Positions 13,089 through 14,126 of a stretch of 14,126 nt of DNA are shown here, one piece after another. Numbering within the stretch: position 1 is the stretch's first letter; the number at the start of each line of letters is the position of its first letter. The position numbers were made by a program, and so were the translations under genes. Origin of the DNA: Hyphomicrobiales bacterium (GTDB lineage Bacteria > Pseudomonadota > Alphaproteobacteria > Rhizobiales > Aestuariivirgaceae); NCBI GenBank assembly GCA_027067085.1, contig JAMOMM010000145.1:1-14126 (forward strand). Direction: 5' to 3'. The notes below the pieces were generated by a model that was not told the DNA's origin, ran no database searches, and saw only the letters and a program-made list of their open reading frames with translations.

Positions 13089-14077
13089 GGGGCATTGGTG
13101 AATCTTTTCGAGTCTTATTGGGTGGTGCACCACGTAAACAAAAACGCGATGAGTTTTCAAAAGAAGCTCAAGAAATGCACGCGTTTAAAGGGCAGCCTGA
13201 GCAACGCAAAGAACGCATTGCAAAAATTCGTGAAGAAATGGAAGAGCCGAAACTAAGCTTTACGCACACGAGCTTTAAATGGCGTAAGTGGCGTTGGGCT
13301 TCAATCCTTTTGATTAATTTGATGTTCGTTGTATCGTTTTATTATGATGTTCAACTGGTAGAGGGTGCGCTCACAGCATCGCGATTCTTTGGTTTCCATA
13401 TGGCTGATTTGAACTCGGCCTTGCAAATCACTTTGGCGCATAAACAAATTGTTGTAAATTTGGTTATTGGCACCGTTACTGTTGGCATTTTGTGGTGGCT
13501 GGTTGGTGGTCGGACCTTTTGTTCTTGGGCGTGCCCGTATCATCTGATTTCAGAAATTGCTGAGATGATGCACTTGTGGCTTGCCAGCAAAACTTGGATC
13601 AAAGACCATCCGTTGGATCGTCGAATGCGGGCGGTTTTATATGTGGTTTTTGCAGGTCTTGCGTTTGTTACAGGCTATACGGTTTTTGAATCAATTTCTC
13701 CTGTTGGTATTGTTTCGCGGGCGCTGATTTATGGTGGTGGTGTTGCGCTGACGTGGGTTGGGGTTTTATTGTTCATCGAAGTGTTTCTTATTCGGCGGTT
13801 TTGGTGCCGCTATGTTTGCCCTATCGGAATGACGTACGGCTTTTTAGGAACTGTCTCGCCTGTAATCGTAGAGTACACGTTGCCTGATTGTTTGCATGAA
13901 GGGGAATGCCGCAAGGTTTGTTTGGTTCCTCATGTTCTTGAAATGACCAAGAAGAACCGCGCCGAAGATACGACATTGAGCATTGGTGCAGATTGCACTC
14001 GTTGCGGTATGTGTATCGAGGCGTGCCCAACTGGTGCGTTGAATTTTAAACTGCGTGGAACGGGTGGGTTGTTGTAA
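13085..14077 (+). CDS. nosH: NosH, NapH-like membrane quinol dehydrogenase subunit
   Basis: A 330-residue membrane protein of the NapH/NosH type, the proposed site of menaquinol oxidation that passes electrons to NosG. A charged, probably helical cytoplasmic N-terminus (1-66) precedes membrane segments near 70-85, 122-140, 182-202 and 212-236. The two CxxxCP motifs typical of the family are C146-SWA-C150P and C241-RYV-C245P. The C-terminal ferredoxin part has C304-C307-C310-C314P, but its partner motif reads C269-LHE-GE-C275-C279, with Glu272 where the second Cys would be expected. It shares four bases with nosG and ends 2 bp before nosF, so nosG-nosH-nosF are translationally coupled. Confidence 0.92.
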   Translation: MRGIGESFRVLLGGAPRKQKRDEFSKEAQEMHAFKGQPEQRKERIAKIREEMEEPKLSFTHTSFKWRKWRWASILLINLMFVVSFYYDVQLVEGALTASRFFGFHMADLNSALQITLAHKQIVVNLVIGTVTVGILWWLVGGRTFCSWACPYHLISEIAEMMHLWLASKTWIKDHPLDRRMRAVLYVVFAGLAFVTGYTVFESISPVGIVSRALIYGGGVALTWVGVLLFIEVFLIRRFWCRYVCPIGMTYGFLGTVSPVIVEYTLPDCLHEGECRKVCLVPHVLEMTKKNRAEDTTLSIGADCTRCGMCIEACPTGALNFKLRGTGGLL

Positions 14078-14079
14078 CG

Positions 14080-14126
14080 ATGATTACCTTAGAACATGTC
14101 AGCAAAACATTTCGCCGCGCATTAGT
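14080..14126 (+). CDS. nosF: NosF, ABC transporter ATP-binding protein, N-terminal fragment
   Basis: Only 15 codons fall in the window: MITLEHVSKTFRRAL, the usual opening strand of an ABC ATPase (LexVSKxF). The position after nosH in a nos cluster points to NosF, the ATPase that partners the NosY permease in CuZ biogenesis. The Walker motifs lie beyond the window, so the identity rests on this opening and on context. Confidence 0.7.
   Translation, partial: MITLEHVSKTFRRAL

Noticed and set aside
1..14126. tRNA, rRNA, CRISPR, insertion sequence or phage elements
   Set aside because: Nearly all sequence is accounted for by coding genes, and I saw no repeat array, transposase motif or terminal inverted repeats in the short gaps.

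Overview
The window looks like a moderately low-GC (mid-40s percent by eye) proteobacterial chromosome segment. The TRAP genes, the flavin hydroxylase fragment and the Sco/UbiE sequences fit an alphaproteobacterium best, but that placement is an impression from protein style, not a phylogeny. There are twelve protein-coding genes, two of them cut by the window edges. I saw no tRNA, rRNA, CRISPR array or insertion sequence.

Left part (1-2281, + strand): the C-terminal end of a PHBH/salicylate-hydroxylase-type FAD monooxygenase, followed closely by the small (DctQ) and large (DctM) membrane subunits of a TRAP transporter. No DctP binding protein is visible.

Middle part (2310-5540, - strand): a tightly packed set reading leftward as sco1, ubiE/menG, menA and a BASS-family (bile acid:sodium symporter-like) transporter. 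UbiE/MenG and MenA carry out the last two steps of menaquinone synthesis. Sco1 is a copper chaperone for CuA centres.

Right part (5740-14126, + strand): a nos cluster for nitrous oxide respiration of the Sec-dependent (clade II, 'atypical') type. The order is nosZ, two dihaem cytochromes c, nosB-like membrane protein, nosD, nosG, nosH and the first codons of nosF. NosZ keeps all seven expected CuZ histidines and all CuA ligands, but has a non-haem C-terminal extension of about 120 residues. NosG and NosH are NapG/NapH-like iron-sulphur proteins expected to oxidise menaquinol and pass electrons through the cytochromes to NosZ in the periplasm. NosD and NosF (with NosY and NosL presumably just beyond the window) serve CuZ assembly.

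The two divergent gene sets face each other across a 199-bp gap that holds a perfect FNR/DNR/NnrR-type operator, TTGAT-TATT-ATCAA. A plausible -10 element lies at the class II distance on each side. The working idea is one anoxia- or NO-responsive switch that co-induces N2O reductase, its electron-transfer chain, its CuA chaperone and the last steps of menaquinone synthesis. Other points worth a look are a strong hairpin after nosZ, two terminator-like hairpins before nosB, a Cys-to-Glu change in one NosH cluster motif, an insertion inside one NosG cluster motif and a 12-bp tandem repeat that encodes the core of the Sco1 signal peptide.
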